From JBBRTJ01 sp038244535 (GTDB taxonomy: Bacteria; Actinomycetota; Acidimicrobiia; Acidimicrobiales; Ilumatobacteraceae), in the NCBI GenBank assembly GCA_038244535.1, contig JBBRTJ010000037.1:1-31203 (forward strand): a stretch of DNA of 31,203 nt. Reading direction: 5' to 3'. Below the pieces are notes generated by a model. That model worked only from the letters and a program-made list of their open reading frames with translations. It was not told where the DNA came from and ran no database searches. A program made the position numbers and the translations under genes. Shown here one piece after another: positions 21,713-29,133 of this stretch (positions are counted from its first letter, which is position 1; each line of letters begins with the position of its first letter).

Positions 21713-22684
21713 TCAGGCGTGACCAGCCACCGCATGTGGCTGATAGGGCGCCTCGAGCAGAGCGACCTCCTCGTCGGTCAGTGTGATGTCGACCGAGGCC
21801 ACGGCATCGGTGAGGTGCTCGGGCTTCGTCGCACCAATGATCGGCGCGTCGACGGTCGGATGCCGGGCCACCCAGGCGAGTGCCACCTGCGCACGGCTCA
21901 CGCCGCGCTGGTCGGCCACGCGGGCGACGGCGTCGACGATCTCCTTGTCGCTGTCGCGATAGAGCGTCTTGCCGAACTCGTCGGTCTCGCTGCGGGCGGT
22001 CGTCGCGTCCCAGTCACGGGTGAGGCGACCGCGGGCGAGCGGGCTCCATGGGATGACACCAACCCCGAGGTCGGCACACAGCGGCAGCATCTCGCGCTCC
22101 TCCTCGCGATAGATGAGGTTGAAGTGGTTCTGCATCGAGACGAAGGGCGTCCAGCCGTTCGCGGCTGCGACGTGCTGGGCCTTGGCGAACTGCCACGCCC
22201 ACATCGACGAGGCTCCGAGGTAGCGGGTCTTGCCGGCCTTCACGACGTCGTGGAGCGCCTCCATCGTCTCCTCGATGGGCGTCGAGGGGTCGTAGCGGTG
22301 AATCTGGTAGAGGTCGACGTAGTCCATGCCGAGGCGGCGCAGGCTGGCGTCGATCTCGGCCATGATCGCCTTGCGTGACAGCCCGGCGCCGTTGGGTCCC
22401 CGACGCATCCGTCCGTGCACCTTGGTGGCCACGACGATCTCGTCACGCGTGGCGAAGTCCCGCAGGGCCCGGCCCGTGTACTCCTCGCTGGTGCCGTCGG
22501 AATACACGTTGGCGGTGTCGAAGAACGTGATGCCGAGTTCGATCGCTTGGCGGAAGAAGCCACGGCTGGTCTCCTCGTCGAGCGTCCACGTATGGGCGCC
22601 TCGGCCCGACTCGCCGTAGCTCATGCACCCCAAGCAGATCGGTGAGACATCCAGCCCTGTTGAGCCCAACTTCACGAAGCGCAT
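21713..22684 (-). CDS. Aldo/keto reductase
   Basis: A 323-residue NADPH-dependent oxidoreductase with the (beta/alpha)8 AKR fold. The catalytic tetrad is intact: Asp56 and Tyr61 (FFDTANVYSDG), Lys88 (VVATKVHG) and His129 (YQIHRYD). The cofactor-binding C-terminal segments VIPWSPLARGRLT and IIGATKPEHLTDAV are present. It resembles the AKR11/YajO-like or general-stress group (LGCMSYGE). The physiological carbonyl substrate is unknown. TACGGT at 22693-22698 lies 8 nt before the ATG. It is transcribed toward the SMP-30-like gene; the two might act on related sugar or lactone substrates, but this is inference. Confidence 0.95.
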   Translation of the reverse strand: MRFVKLGSTGLDVSPICLGCMSYGESGRGAHTWTLDEETSRGFFRQAIELGITFFDTANVYSDGTSEEYTGRALRDFATRDEIVVATKVHGRMRRGPNGAGLSRKAIMAEIDASLRRLGMDYVDLYQIHRYDPSTPIEETMEALHDVVKAGKTRYLGASSMWAWQFAKAQHVAAANGWTPFVSMQNHFNLIYREEEREMLPLCADLGVGVIPWSPLARGRLTRDWDATTARSETDEFGKTLYRDSDKEIVDAVARVADQRGVSRAQVALAWVARHPTVDAPIIGATKPEHLTDAVASVDITLTDEEVALLEAPYQPHAVAGHA

Positions 22685-22692
22685 GGCGATGG

Positions 22693-22698
22693 ACCGTA
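22693..22698 (-). promoter_or_regulatory. -10 box of the aldo/keto reductase gene
   Basis: TACGGT on the minus strand, 8 nt before the ATG at 22684, with no ribosome binding site. Confidence 0.4.
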
Positions 22699-22772
22699 CC
22701 GCGGGGCTTCGCTTCCCATCGTGGGCTCAGGTGGTGTCGAGTCGGCTCGGGTGGTGAACCATCGCGAAGACT

Positions 22773-23174
22773 TCAGGCAGGAGCAACCACCATCAACCCA
22801 AGCGCGGCCGCGCTCATGGCCATCCGCTCGTCATAGGTGCAGACACGGGCCAGGTCCTCTCCTAGCGCCATGGCGGTGGCCAGATGGATGGCATCGAGCG
22901 ATCGCAGCTCGAACGGGAGCATCGAGCCGGCTGCCTTGAGGATCTGGTCGTTGATGCGCACGACATCGAGGTGACGGAGCACCTCCTCACCGTGAGTGAC
23001 GACGTCCAACCCAAGAGGGAGCAGGGCCCGCGCCACCTCGGTGCGGGCCAGCGCGCTCGTGACCAGGGGCCGCTTGCGGCGGAGGTAGCGCCGCAGCGCG
23101 ACGGACTCCGGTTCACGCACGACGAGCTTCACGATGGCCGACGAGTCCATGTAGGTCGCCCGCTCGGCGGTCAC
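22773..23174 (-). CDS. vapC: VapC-type PIN-domain ribonuclease toxin
   Basis: A 133-residue PIN-domain protein. The metal-binding acidic residues are all present: Asp10 in YMDSSAIVKLV, Glu46 in ALARTEVARAL, Asp94 in RSLDAIHLATA and Asp115 in CTYDERMA, so it should be catalytically competent. Known VapC toxins cut tRNA or rRNA and stop translation when the antitoxin is degraded. The GTG start overlaps the antitoxin stop by 4 nt (GTGA), the usual antitoxin-first order. The RNA target is unknown. Confidence 0.93.
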   Translation of the reverse strand: MTAERATYMDSSAIVKLVVREPESVALRRYLRRKRPLVTSALARTEVARALLPLGLDVVTHGEEVLRHLDVVRINDQILKAAGSMLPFELRSLDAIHLATAMALGEDLARVCTYDERMAMSAAALGLMVVAPA

Positions 23175-23446
23175 CGCTCGGCTCCACGAAGGCGAGCCAG
23201 TGTCTCGGACGCTGTCGGGGTGTTCGAGGGCAGCGCCAGGGGTTCGGGCAGACCGTCCAGGTCGGCGATTGCCGCAGCAACGTCACCCGTCGCCCGCAGG
23301 TGATCGAGCGTGCCGCGGTCCGGCAGTGGAGCCAGGATCGCCACCGGATGACCCCGATCGGTGATCGTGACGGTCTCACCGGCCTGCACGAATCGCAGCA
23401 GCTCGCTTGCCCGCTGGCGCAGCTCTCGCACGCCGACTGTGGTCAT
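23171..23446 (-). CDS. vapB: VapB antitoxin, Phd/YefM type
   Basis: A 91-residue antitoxin. The N-terminal half, VGVRELRQRASELLRFVQAGE and TITDRGHPVAILAPL, is the Phd/YefM DNA-binding dimer fold, and the C-terminal half is the flexible toxin-neutralising tail. It would bind VapC and repress its own promoter through the palindrome at 23446-23463. No Shine-Dalgarno sequence precedes the ATG at 23446, and the operator overlaps the start region. Gene order and 4-nt overlap with vapC are typical. Confidence 0.92.
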   Translation of the reverse strand: MTTVGVRELRQRASELLRFVQAGETVTITDRGHPVAILAPLPDRGTLDHLRATGDVAAAIADLDGLPEPLALPSNTPTASETLARLRGAER

Positions 23447-23463
23447 GTGCTAGTTGTAGCACA
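23446..23463 (-). promoter_or_regulatory. Palindromic operator of vapBC
   Basis: TGTGCTA-GTTG-TAGCACA is a perfect inverted repeat with 7-bp arms that touches the first base of the vapB start codon. The location fits autorepression by the Phd-type antitoxin. A local AT-rich stretch (23461-23482) just upstream may hold the promoter. Confidence 0.65.
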
Positions 23464-23532
23464 TTTACGAGATGTATCATCGAGCCGCCCGCAGCTCTGG
23501 GGGCCGCTGACCAACCACGCCAGCAGTTCCCC

Positions 23533-23538
23533 TAACTT
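23533..23538 (+). promoter_or_regulatory. -10 box of the PAP2-family gene
   Basis: TAACTT ends 8 nt before the ATG at 23547, with no ribosome binding site in between, suggesting leaderless translation. Confidence 0.45.
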
Positions 23539-23546
23539 GGCGTCCA

Positions 23547-24419
23547 ATGTGGTTGGACTGGCACGTAGCCGCCTGGTTGGGCGCTCTCCTGGGCGCGGTC
23601 GGTGTGACCGTGCGGCCCAAGGGTCGGCGCGGCCTCACGATCATCATCTCGCTCATGCGCGAGGTGGCCCTGATGCTCGGGCTCTACGCCCTCTGGCGGC
23701 TGGCCGGCACCTTGTCGGTCATGGAGGTCGACCGGGCCCTCGACCGCGGCCAGTTCATCTTCGACTTCGAGCGCGCGCTGCACCTGCCGAGCGAGCTGAC
23801 CCTTCAGCGCTGGGCCCTCGAGTGGCTGCCCTCGGTCCGGTTCGCCAACTGGTACTACTACCTGGCCCACGTCCCGATGCTCGGTGCGTTCCTGGTGTGG
23901 CTGTACGTCCGCCACCGCGAGAGCTACCCCGGCTGGCGCAACATCCTGGCCGTCCTCACGTTCACCTGCCTCATGATCCAACTCATCCCGGTGGCCCCGC
24001 CACGGATGTACCCGCAGCTCGGCTTCATCGACACCGGGGCCGTCTTCGGGCCGACCGTGTACGGCCGAATCGGCACCGGTGTCGCCGCCCAGCTCTCGGC
24101 GATGCCGTCGGTCCACATCGGCTGGGCGATGATCATCGGCATCGGCATCGTGAGGATCAGCACGAACCCCTGGCGCTGGTTCGCCCTCATGCACCCCATC
24201 TTCACGTGGTGGGCCGTCACCGTGACCGCCTACCACTGGCTGGCCGACGGCCTGGTCGCTACTGCAGTGCTCGTGCTGGCCATGGTCCTCGGAGCGCAGT
24301 TGCGCCCGGTGCGCCAGCGCTTCCTGCGATCCTCGGCCCCGGAGATGCCGCCCTCCGAGCTGGGGGGCGAGCGGGTCCCGGTGCCCAGCGGCTCGACGCC
24401 TTCGAGCCTCCTCAGATGA
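23547..24419 (+). CDS. PAP2-family membrane phosphatase/phosphotransferase
   Basis: A 290-residue integral membrane protein with about six helices. The phosphatase motifs are MPSVHIGWA (catalytic His190) and AYHWLADG (His230 and Asp234), with an upstream PPRMYP element. These are the three-part signature of the PAP2_3 subgroup related to inositol phosphotransferases (Aur1/Ipt1-like). In actinobacteria such enzymes act on phospholipid or polyprenyl-phosphate head groups; the actual substrate is unknown. The last 20 or so residues are a Pro/Ser-rich cytosolic tail whose end overlaps the small membrane protein gene on the other strand by 8 nt. Confidence 0.88.
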   Translation: MWLDWHVAAWLGALLGAVGVTVRPKGRRGLTIIISLMREVALMLGLYALWRLAGTLSVMEVDRALDRGQFIFDFERALHLPSELTLQRWALEWLPSVRFANWYYYLAHVPMLGAFLVWLYVRHRESYPGWRNILAVLTFTCLMIQLIPVAPPRMYPQLGFIDTGAVFGPTVYGRIGTGVAAQLSAMPSVHIGWAMIIGIGIVRISTNPWRWFALMHPIFTWWAVTVTAYHWLADGLVATAVLVLAMVLGAQLRPVRQRFLRSSAPEMPPSELGGERVPVPSGSTPSSLLR

Positions 24420-24615
24420 GGAGGCTCGCGGCCGCCCACGCGGCCGCGACCAGACCGATGCCGGCCATCACCAAGCTGCGGACCACCGGCGCCTTGCTCA
24501 GCTCGCCTTCGGGGCTCTCGACCGGAGGCCGCACCAACGCCAGCACGTTGCCGACGAACAGCGCCCCGCCAAGGGCCAGCAACATGAACGGCAGGAGATC
24601 GTCACCGAGGAACAC
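24412..24615 (-). CDS. Small two-helix membrane protein (67 aa)
   Basis: The product reads VFLGDDLLPFMLLALGGALF, then GNVLALVRPP, a short polar loop with ESPEGELSKAP, and a second helix SLVMAGIGLVAAAWAAASLL. Two membrane segments are clear. The GTG at 24615 overlaps the end of the EamA gene by 14 nt; GTG at 24627 is an alternative. The longer open frame to 24702 lies inside the EamA gene and is a shadow there. Function unknown; same-strand coupling with the EamA transporter is likely. Confidence 0.6.
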   Translation of the reverse strand: MFLGDDLLPFMLLALGGALFVGNVLALVRPPVESPEGELSKAPVVRSLVMAGIGLVAAAWAAASLLI

Positions 24616-25492
24616 GACTGAGCGCACGTCCTTCCAGAGGCAGTGAGGAGGCTGTTGACCACCGCACGACGGCGATGCCGGCGACCAACACCATCGCACC
24701 ACCGACGACGGTGACGGCGTCAGGGACCTCGGCGAGGAAGACCCAGCCGCACAGGACTGCTGACACGGGCTCGACGTAGGTGATGACCCCGACCGTGGCC
24801 GCTGGGAGGCGGTCGAGCATGGTCAGGTAGACGCCGACGAGGACGCCTGTGAACAGGCCGCCGAGGACCGCCAGCCACCACCAGCTCATCTGCGGCGAAC
24901 CCCAGTGCACCGTGGTGGCGACGGGGGTGAGCACCAGCGCGGCAACGCCGAGCTGGGCCAGCGCGAGGTTGGCCCCACCGAGGTCACCCACCACCTTCTT
25001 GGACAGCAAGGTGATGGCGCCCCAGGTCGCCGCCGCCACCAGCGCCAGCCCGATCCCGCTCCAGCCGTCGACCGTCGGACGGGCCAGCAGGACCGTGCCG
25101 GCGAGGGCGACGACCAGGGCGGCGACCGTCGTGCGGGGAACGACCTCGCCGAGGACCCGTGGTGCCAGCACCGTCACCACCACCGGCGCCAGGTAGGTGA
25201 TGAGCAGGACCGTGCCGATCGGTGCGCGTTGCTGCGCGGCTACGAGCGCGCACCAGTGGACGGCGAGGAGCACGCCCAGCAGCAGCACGATCCTGCGGTG
25301 GGTGGGCACCAGCGATCGCCGATCGCCCCGGTGCCGAAGCACCAACCAACGCGCGCCCAGCACGAGCACGGCGATCCAGCAGCGGCTCACCACGATGGCC
25401 ACCGCCGGCAGCTCGACCCAACGCACGATCACCCCGATGAAGCCCCACGCGGCCGCGATCGCGGCGACCACGAGGGCGGGGCGGCGAGGCAC
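24602..25492 (-). CDS. EamA-family (drug/metabolite transporter superfamily) permease
   Basis: A 296-residue membrane protein with ten predicted helices arranged as two EamA repeats. The first repeat begins PALVVAAIAAAWGFIGVIVRW and ends PRTTVAALVVALAGTVLLA; the second begins GIGLALVAAATWGAITLLSKKV and ends PDAVTVVGGAMVLVAGIAVV. VITYVEPVSAVLCGWVFLAE is the family's conserved helix-9 motif. The transported compound cannot be deduced. GTG start at 25492, with TAGTCT at 25499-25504 placed 6 nt upstream. Confidence 0.92.
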   Translation of the reverse strand: MPRRPALVVAAIAAAWGFIGVIVRWVELPAVAIVVSRCWIAVLVLGARWLVLRHRGDRRSLVPTHRRIVLLLGVLLAVHWCALVAAQQRAPIGTVLLITYLAPVVVTVLAPRVLGEVVPRTTVAALVVALAGTVLLARPTVDGWSGIGLALVAAATWGAITLLSKKVVGDLGGANLALAQLGVAALVLTPVATTVHWGSPQMSWWWLAVLGGLFTGVLVGVYLTMLDRLPAATVGVITYVEPVSAVLCGWVFLAEVPDAVTVVGGAMVLVAGIAVVRWSTASSLPLEGRALSRVPR

Positions 25493-25498
25493 GCCAGG

Positions 25499-25504
25499 AG
25501 ACTA
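25499..25504 (-). promoter_or_regulatory. -10 box of the EamA gene
   Basis: TAGTCT on the minus strand 6 nt before the GTG at 25492; no ribosome binding site, consistent with a leaderless mRNA. Confidence 0.35.
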
Positions 25505-25559
25505 CGGAAGCGCTGTCATGGGAGACTGCTCGTGCCCGTCTGCACAGGAAGGACCAGCC

Positions 25560-26099
25560 ATGGGGTTCCACCACGTCGCCTTCGCCACCAAGGACCTGGC
25601 CGCTACGCACACCTTCTACACCGAAGCCATGGGCTTCGAGTTGGTGAAGGTCGCCTCCGGGCAAACGCCCACGGGCGGTTGGTCCAAGCACGTGTTCTAC
25701 GACACCGGGGCCAACGGGCTCATGGCGTTCTGGGAGCTCCACGACGACACCATCGGCGACGCCTACCCAACCGATCTGTCTCGCTCGTTCGGCCTGCCGG
25801 CCTGGGTGAACCACCTTGCGTTCGAGGCCGCGACCCGTGAGGAGCTGGACCAGCACCGGCAGTGCTGGCTGGACCACGGCATCACCGTGCCCGAGGTGGA
25901 TCACGAGTTCTGCACGTCGATCTACGCCATGGATCCCAACGGGATCATGGTCGAGTGGTGCCTGACCACTCGTGTGTTCGACGACGAGGACCGTCGCCAG
26001 GCCGCGGCCCGGCTCAACGACCCCGATCCGTCGATGGACGAGCCCCCCGCGATGGTCTTGCACAAGCCGACCGTCACGGCCGTGGGCGCCCCGGCCTGA
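25560..26099 (+). CDS. VOC-fold protein (glyoxalase/extradiol dioxygenase superfamily)
   Basis: A 179-residue protein with paired beta-alpha-beta-beta-beta modules. Likely metal ligands are the first-strand His in GFHHVAFATKDL, His in WVNHLAFEA, and Glu in GIMVEWC, which fits the VOC 2-His-1-Glu arrangement. The C-terminal 35 residues (DDEDRRQAAARLNDPDPS onward) extend beyond the core. It could be a dioxygenase, isomerase or glyoxalase; substrate unknown. Start ATG 25560 is supported by AGGAAGGA 6 nt upstream, one of the few clear Shine-Dalgarno sites in this part of the window. It is divergent from the EamA gene and convergent with dnaB. Confidence 0.9.
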   Translation: MGFHHVAFATKDLAATHTFYTEAMGFELVKVASGQTPTGGWSKHVFYDTGANGLMAFWELHDDTIGDAYPTDLSRSFGLPAWVNHLAFEAATREELDQHRQCWLDHGITVPEVDHEFCTSIYAMDPNGIMVEWCLTTRVFDDEDRRQAAARLNDPDPSMDEPPAMVLHKPTVTAVGAPA

Positions 26100-26119
26100 C
26101 CCGCCGCCAACCAGCCCGG

Positions 26120-28495
26120 TCAGACGCCGGGTGCCATGTTGGCGAACTTGGTGTACGCGCCCAGGAAGGCCAGCCGCTTCTTGTCGGTGGGCCCGTTGCG
26201 GTGCTTGGCCACGATGATCTCGGCCACCCCCACGTCGGATGACTCGGGGTTGTAGACCTCGTCGCGGTACAGGAACATCACGACGTCGGCGTCTTGCTCG
26301 ATCGAGCCGGACTCGCGCAGGTCCGACAGCATCGGGCGCTTGTCGGCCCGCGACTCGAGGTTCCGGCTGAGCTGGCTGAGGGCCACCACGGGCACCTCGA
26401 GCTCGCGGGCCAGGATCTTGAGGCCACGGCTGATCTCGGCCACCTCGACCTGGCGGTTCTCGGACTTGCCCGGCCCACTCATGAGCTGCAGGTAGTCGAC
26501 GACGATCAGCCCAAGCTTGCCCAGCCGGCTCTTCAAGCGGCGAGCCTTGGCCCGGATCTCCATGACCGTGATGTTCGGGTTGTCGTCGATCCACAGCGGC
26601 GCCTCGAGCCGGCCGAGCGCGTTGACGATCTTGGTCCAGTCCTGGTCGGTCAGCTTGCCGGTGCGCATCTTTTGGGAGTCGACCCGCGCCTCGGCGGCCA
26701 GGATGCGCTGGCACAGCTCCTTGTGCCCCATCTCGAGCGAGAAGAACAGCACCGGCAGGTTCTGCTCGACGGCAACGTAGGACGCCATGCCGAGGGCGAA
26801 GGCCGTGTTGTGCACGAAGACGTCGGCGGCCACGAAGTTGTGGTGGACGGGGACCGTGAGGTCGTAGACCTGCACGTCGCCGTCGGGCACGATCGCGACG
26901 ATCTCGTCCCACCAGACATCGGCGGTGGCTGGCCGGCCCGTGGCGGTGATGGTGCCGACGCCACCATGGCCGCCGCCCCTCGGCACAGCCGTCACGGGCT
27001 GGCCGATGACCTGCACGGCGTGGTGCACGGCCAGCCCGAGCTCGGCCAGCACGGCCTGATCGGCGACGGCCACGACGTCGAGGTGGTGCACCGTGCGAGG
27101 CACACCCCGGTAGCGCTCGAGGGTGGTGCTGAGCGCAGCGACCACACCGAAGCGCAGCAGCAGGTGCTGCACCCCTCGGGCCAGCTCGTCAGAGCGCGAG
27201 ACGAAGGCCACGGGTGCGGAGTCGACGCAACGGGCAACCTCGTTGCACGTGAACAGCCGCTCGAGGAAGAGCGCGCACTGTGCCCGGGGCAGGCGGAACA
27301 CCGCGGGTGGGATGGCCATCGCGGTGACCTCGGCGTGCCACAGCTCGTGGCGGCGCAGGACGTTGAGGCCGTCAAGGTCGAGCGAGCGGCAGCGGGTCAC
27401 AGCCAGCTCCTGCAGAAGGCCGGCCGACGACCGAAGGCCGCCATCGCCGAGCACGCTGGCAAGAAGGACGACCTCGCCGCCCCGCATGCGCTCGGTGCCG
27501 AACCAGGGCAACCGGGCCGGTACGGCGATGCGCACGCCCTCGGCGAGGCGAGCGAGCGGCTTCCAACCCTGCTCGGTCAAGAACGGGTGGGCTGCCGTCG
27601 TTCGGACCTGTCGCCCGAGGCGCGTCCGCACGATGAAGACGGGCTTGACCCCATCGTCGACGAAGGCGCTGGGGGTGGAGACCTCGAGCTCGCCATTGCC
27701 CGTGAGCGACGCCACCTGCACCCATTCACCGGCTCGCCCCCGCCGGTGCAGCTCGGCGGCAGTCGTCCGCTCGCCGGTGGCGGGATCGAGGATCGGGGTG
27801 TCCCATGCGACGCACTTGCCCATGCTCGGACGGGCGCCAACGACGTTCAGCGTGCTCGGTTGCAGCCCGGACAGCAGCTTGTCGAGGTCGGTGTAGCCCG
27901 TCGCCACACCGGTGATGACATCACCCTTGGCGAAGCGAGCCTCGAGATCGTCGAGCATCCCGCCGAGCAGCTCGTTGAGAGGGCGCGAGCTGTCGGTGAC
28001 GCGTCGCTGCGCGACGTCAAAGACCATGGACTCGGCGCGGTCGACCGCCTTGGCGACGTCGTCGGGGAGGTCGTAGCCCATCTCGGCGATGTCGGCGGCC
28101 ACGCCGATGAGCCGGCGCAGCAGCGCGTTCTCCTCGACGATGCGCGCGTAGCGGGCGGCGTTGGACACCGCCGGCGTCGCGGCCTGCAGGTCGACCAGGA
28201 GCCCCGAGCCCCCGATGGCATCGAGCAAGCCGGCGCGGCGCAGCTCTTCGGCCACGGTGATGGCGTCGACCGGAGCGCCACCGCCGTAGAGCGACACGAT
28301 GGCGTCAAAGACGTGGCCGTGCGCGGGCTTGTAGAAGTCGGCGGCCCGCACCACCTCGACACCGGAAGCGATGGCGTCCTTGGCCAGCAACATGGCGCCC
28401 AGCAGCGACTCCTCGGCTTCGAGGTTGTGCGGCGGCACGCGCAAGGCCCCGCCAGAGGACGGCGTTCGCCGCTGTTGTGCTCTCCCGTCGGCCAT
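26120..28495 (-). CDS. dnaB: Replicative DNA helicase DnaB, intein-containing precursor
   Basis: Hexameric helicase that unwinds the replication fork. The 791-residue precursor has the N-terminal primase-interacting domain (PPHNLEAEESLLGAMLL), then the RecA-like domain whose Walker A motif GARPSMGK (220-227) is cut by an intein (residues 228-563) and resumes with Thr564. Walker B LIVVDYLQLM and the downstream LSQLSRNLESRADKRPMLSDLRESG are intact. Spliced length is about 455 residues, normal for DnaB. ATG 28495 with AAGGTGA upstream is preferred over TTG 28549. Without splicing the ATPase site is interrupted, so activity depends on intein excision. It follows rpsF-ssb-rpsR-rplI, separated by a terminator. 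Confidence 0.97.
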   Translation of the reverse strand: MADGRAQQRRTPSSGGALRVPPHNLEAEESLLGAMLLAKDAIASGVEVVRAADFYKPAHGHVFDAIVSLYGGGAPVDAITVAEELRRAGLLDAIGGSGLLVDLQAATPAVSNAARYARIVEENALLRRLIGVAADIAEMGYDLPDDVAKAVDRAESMVFDVAQRRVTDSSRPLNELLGGMLDDLEARFAKGDVITGVATGYTDLDKLLSGLQPSTLNVVGARPSMGKCVAWDTPILDPATGERTTAAELHRRGRAGEWVQVASLTGNGELEVSTPSAFVDDGVKPVFIVRTRLGRQVRTTAAHPFLTEQGWKPLARLAEGVRIAVPARLPWFGTERMRGGEVVLLASVLGDGGLRSSAGLLQELAVTRCRSLDLDGLNVLRRHELWHAEVTAMAIPPAVFRLPRAQCALFLERLFTCNEVARCVDSAPVAFVSRSDELARGVQHLLLRFGVVAALSTTLERYRGVPRTVHHLDVVAVADQAVLAELGLAVHHAVQVIGQPVTAVPRGGGHGGVGTITATGRPATADVWWDEIVAIVPDGDVQVYDLTVPVHHNFVAADVFVHNTAFALGMASYVAVEQNLPVLFFSLEMGHKELCQRILAAEARVDSQKMRTGKLTDQDWTKIVNALGRLEAPLWIDDNPNITVMEIRAKARRLKSRLGKLGLIVVDYLQLMSGPGKSENRQVEVAEISRGLKILARELEVPVVALSQLSRNLESRADKRPMLSDLRESGSIEQDADVVMFLYRDEVYNPESSDVGVAEIIVAKHRNGPTDKKRLAFLGAYTKFANMAPGV
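26807..27814 (-). mobile_element. Intein in the Walker A motif of DnaB
   Basis: A 336-residue in-frame insertion. It starts with Cys (block A CVAWDTPILDPATGE), has block B TTAAHPFLT with the conserved T-x-x-H, and ends with VYDLTVPVHHNFVAADVFVHN, i.e. penultimate His and terminal Asn, followed by extein Thr. All class 1 splicing residues are therefore present. Between them is a LAGLIDADG-type endonuclease region: first motif LLASVLGDGG keeps an Asp, but the second, FLERLFTCNE, has lost the acidic residue usual at that place. Splicing should work; homing is probably dead or impaired. The insertion point, GK^T of the P-loop, is a known DnaB intein site. Confidence 0.93.
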
Positions 28496-28565
28496 CCCGG
28501 TCACCTTGGTCGCTCGGTCCTGTGGGTCGATAGAGGGCAAACCCGTCAATTGTCGGGGATTGCCT

Positions 28566-28607
28566 GTGGATGACCCTGTTGATGGTGGCCCATCGGATGT
28601 GGACAGA
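28566..28607 (+). promoter_or_regulatory. Two DnaA-box-like 9-mers upstream of dnaB
   Basis: TGTGGATGA (28566-28574) differs from the DnaA box TGTGGATAA at one base, and TGTGGACAG (28599-28607) at two or three. They lie in the rplI-dnaB gap. Two boxes are too few for an origin; they might regulate dnaB or be chance matches. Confidence 0.25.
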
Positions 28608-28649
28608 CGCGGATGGTCGACCGCGAGGCAGCAGCGTGCTCGTGATCAA

Positions 28650-28674
28650 GGCCTCGGGGGAGCACCCCGAGGCC
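28650..28674 (-). terminator. Terminator of the rpsF-ssb-rpsR-rplI operon
   Basis: A perfect 10-bp GC-rich stem (GGCCTCGGGG / CCCCGAGGCC) with a 5-nt loop starts 6 nt beyond the rplI stop; TTGATC follows on the minus strand. dnaB, 150 nt further on, therefore needs its own promoter or read-through. Confidence 0.7.
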
Positions 28675-28680
28675 GATCGC

Positions 28681-29133
28681 TCAGCGGCCGACGACCTCGA
28701 CGGTCACCGGGAACTCGACGTCGCTGTGCAGCTTCACCGACACCTGGTGGGTGCCCACCGACTTGATGGGCTCGGTGAGGTGGACCTTCCTGCGGTCGAG
28801 GTCGACGCCGGCCTGGGCCGACACCGCGGCGACCACATCGGACGCCGTGACCGACCCGAACAACCGACCCTCTGAGCCGGCCTTCATCGTGATCGTGATG
28901 ACCTTGGGCACGAGTGCCCGGGCCACCACTTCAGCGGCGGCACGGTCGGTCGCGTCACGCAGGTCGCGGGCGCGGCGCATGGCCGTGGCCTGCGAGGCCG
29001 AACCAGCGGTGGCCGTGATGGCAAGGCCCTTGGGCAGCAGGTAGTTGCGGGCGAAGCCGTCGGACACGTCGCAGATGTCGCCGCGCTTGCCCACGTTGGC
29101 GATGTCCGAGCGCAAGATGACCTTGGTGCTCAT
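28681..29133 (-). CDS. rplI: 50S ribosomal protein L9
   Basis: A 150-residue ribosomal protein of the large subunit. The N-terminal RNA-binding domain has VILRSDIANVGKRGDICDVSDGFARNYLLPKGLA, the L9 signature, joined by a long connecting helix (residues about 45-75) to the C-terminal domain with GRLFGSVTASDV and HQVSVKLHSDVEFPVTVEV. Length is normal. The start overlaps the rpsR stop by 4 nt. Last gene of the ribosomal/ssb operon, followed by a strong hairpin. Confidence 0.98.
   Translation of the reverse strand: MSTKVILRSDIANVGKRGDICDVSDGFARNYLLPKGLAITATAGSASQATAMRRARDLRDATDRAAAEVVARALVPKVITITMKAGSEGRLFGSVTASDVVAAVSAQAGVDLDRRKVHLTEPIKSVGTHQVSVKLHSDVEFPVTVEVVGR

Noticed and set aside
20564..22378. 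A 604-residue + strand frame across the SMP-30 and aldo/keto reductase genes
   Set aside because: It covers two well-supported minus-strand genes and a decayed gap; no recognisable protein sequence.
26294..28573. A 759-residue open frame on the + strand opposite dnaB
   Set aside because: Antisense shadow of the intein-containing dnaB; composition is typical of such frames and there is no start signal.
28550..28680. Chromosomal origin of replication
   Set aside because: Only two imperfect DnaA boxes, no AT-rich unwinding region and no dnaA/dnaN in the window.
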